Assembly: GCA_963841705.1 (NCBI GenBank)
Contig: CAWJDY010000044.1
Span: forward strand, 186,001-250,000
Length of the DNA: 64,000 bases
Source of the DNA: VAZQ01 sp963841705
GTDB taxonomy: Bacteria; Pseudomonadota; Alphaproteobacteria; Rhizobiales; Xanthobacteraceae
Direction: 5' to 3'
Shown: piece after piece, positions 63,165 to 64,000 of the stretch
Layout of the letters: every line of letters begins with the position of its first letter
Position numbering within the stretch: position 1 is the first letter of the stretch
Made by a program: the position numbers and the translations under genes
The notes under the pieces: model-generated
Told to the model about the DNA's origin: nothing
Seen by the model: only the letters and a program-made list of their open reading frames with translations
Database searches by the model: none

Positions 63165-63982
63165 GTCAATCCACGATCCGAGCCAAGCCACCCATCACTG
63201 CAAGTCCGTCTCCAGACTTGCTGATTCGGCCACAGCCATACCGCAACGGCGACCGCCACCAGCATCCCAGCGAATTGCGCGATGATGAAAGCCGACACGC
63301 CGGCCGGAGCGATCCCGGTAAAGGTATCGGACAGGGAGCGCGCGATAGTCACGGCGGGGTTGGCGAATGATCCAGACGCCGTAAACCAGGAGGCAGAAGT
63401 CACGTAAAGGCCGACCGCAAATGGTATGGCCGACGGAGTCCGCGCCATGCAGCCGAAGATCGTCAGGATCAGTCCGAAAGTGCCTACCGTCTCCGCCAGC
63501 CACTGCCCAGCGCCGGTTCGGGCCATGACTGAGAACTGCCATAGTGGCAATCCAAACATGCCGTGTACCGCCCATACGCCCACAATCCCGCCGATGACTT
63601 GCGCGGGGATGTAGAAGGCTGCGTCGCGCCATGGCAGCGCGCCCCGCAGCGCAAACGCAACGCTTACGGCCGGGTTGAGGTGAGCCCCCGACACGGGCCC
63701 AAAAACCAAAATCAGCACGACCCAAATGGCACCCGTTGGCATGGTGTCGCCGAGAAGTGCAACGGCACCGTTACCCCCCGCCAGCCTTGACGCCATGATG
63801 CCGGAGCCCACCACGGCCGCGAGCAGAAAGGCGGTGCCGATCCATTCCGAGAACAGCCGTTGTGCGAGCGACGGTGTTGAGATTGCCTCGGTGGTCGTCG
63901 GGGCGGCAGCTTCCATCCTGCTGACCGCATGGTCCTTGTTCAGGACGATGTCGCATCCTGAAAAAATTTCGCCCGTTGTCAT
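63161..63982 (-). CDS. Aquaporin-family channel with a UreB-like leader
   Basis: From residue 23 (MEAAAPTTTEAIS) on, the product is a major intrinsic protein with six helices and two NPA boxes (SGAHLNPAVSVAF and SFANPAVTIARSL). The first 22 residues (MTTGEIFSGCDIVLNKDHAV) are a worn copy of the UreB N-terminus. The ATG overlaps the stop of the upstream gene as ATGA; an internal start at 63916 lacks a good ribosome binding site. The 273-residue protein could conduct urea, ammonia, glycerol or water; none can be settled by sequence. Confidence 0.9.
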   Translation of the reverse strand: MTTGEIFSGCDIVLNKDHAVSRMEAAAPTTTEAISTPSLAQRLFSEWIGTAFLLAAVVGSGIMASRLAGGNGAVALLGDTMPTGAIWVVLILVFGPVSGAHLNPAVSVAFALRGALPWRDAAFYIPAQVIGGIVGVWAVHGMFGLPLWQFSVMARTGAGQWLAETVGTFGLILTIFGCMARTPSAIPFAVGLYVTSASWFTASGSFANPAVTIARSLSDTFTGIAPAGVSAFIIAQFAGMLVAVAVAVWLWPNQQVWRRTCSDGWLGSDRGLT

Positions 63983-64000
63983 GTCAGCCGGCCATCAATG
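63979..64000 (-). CDS. 3' end of an upstream gene, probably ureA (rest outside window)
   Basis: The last codons read PIDGRLT or similar followed by TGA, overlapping the aquaporin ATG by four bases. The position in the operon and the P-I before the end fit UreA (VHEPI...), but too little is visible to be sure. Confidence 0.4.

Overview
The window looks like a chromosomal segment of an alphaproteobacterium of the order Hyphomicrobiales, most probably Bradyrhizobium or a close relative. The evidence is a GC-rich sequence, intergenic palindromes of the 'tagtactgcgttt / tctcgaaggatggc / cctcatcctgaggag' kind familiar from Bradyrhizobium, a GTTC-N7-GTTC LexA box, several small secreted proteins of rhizobial type, and the gene families present. 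No rRNA, tRNA or CRISPR array was found.

Layout. 1-2.8 kb: end of a cyo quinol oxidase operon (cyoB partial, cyoC, cyoD, plus a stray second cyoD tail) and a VOC protein. 2.8-5.6 kb: a complete TRAP transporter (dctP-Q-M, minus strand). 5.7-15.5 kb: small exported proteins, a cupin, a cytosine-deaminase-like amidohydrolase convergent with an amidase, a collapsed Bug-type receptor pseudogene, an SDR/lactate-dehydrogenase-type pair, OsmC, and palindromic repeats. 15.5-18.6 kb: small genes, including an orphan BrnA-type antitoxin, a truncated nucleotidyltransferase-fold gene and an intact mazEF pair with a perfect operator, plus a membrane protein and a VOC protein. 18.7-22.0 kb: a LysR regulator and a decayed IS630 element that also encloses a membrane-protein gene. 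22.3-31.8 kb: a PRISE-type reductase, a DedA-rhodanese fusion, a DipZ-like thiol protein (frameshifted), a CocE-like hydrolase (frameshifted), a SemiSWEET, a glutathione transferase, and a DUF3311-MctP monocarboxylate uptake pair. 31.8-44.7 kb: transposon debris, an MFS transporter, a giant pseudokinase/AAA/GAF/PAS/histidine-kinase protein, a CMD protein, a flavoprotein disulfide reductase and a truncated PRISE gene. 45-47 kb: an intact-looking IS630 element nested in an IS110 remnant. 47.4-53.3 kb: thiolase, MsrA, many small genes and fragments, and an ORF-deleted group II intron. 53.5-56.7 kb: a ba3-type cytochrome oxidase operon with a diheme cytochrome c. 56.9-64 kb: a MotA/TolQ-like pair, a PRC-barrel protein, and a urease operon (ureA end, aquaporin, ureB, ureC, ureE, ureF, ureG, minus strand).

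How the genes work together. Two terminal oxidases of different classes (quinol bo3 and cytochrome ba3) bracket the window. The transporters (TRAP, MctP, MFS/MHS, SemiSWEET) suggest scavenging of organic acids and sugars. The urease operon carries an inserted channel gene that could feed or vent the enzyme. Between the functional blocks lies an unusually dense collection of gene fragments, IS remnants and single-base frameshifts, which marks the stretch from about 31.8 to 53.3 kb as accessory, decaying DNA. Several of the frameshifts sit in short homopolymers and could be assembly errors.
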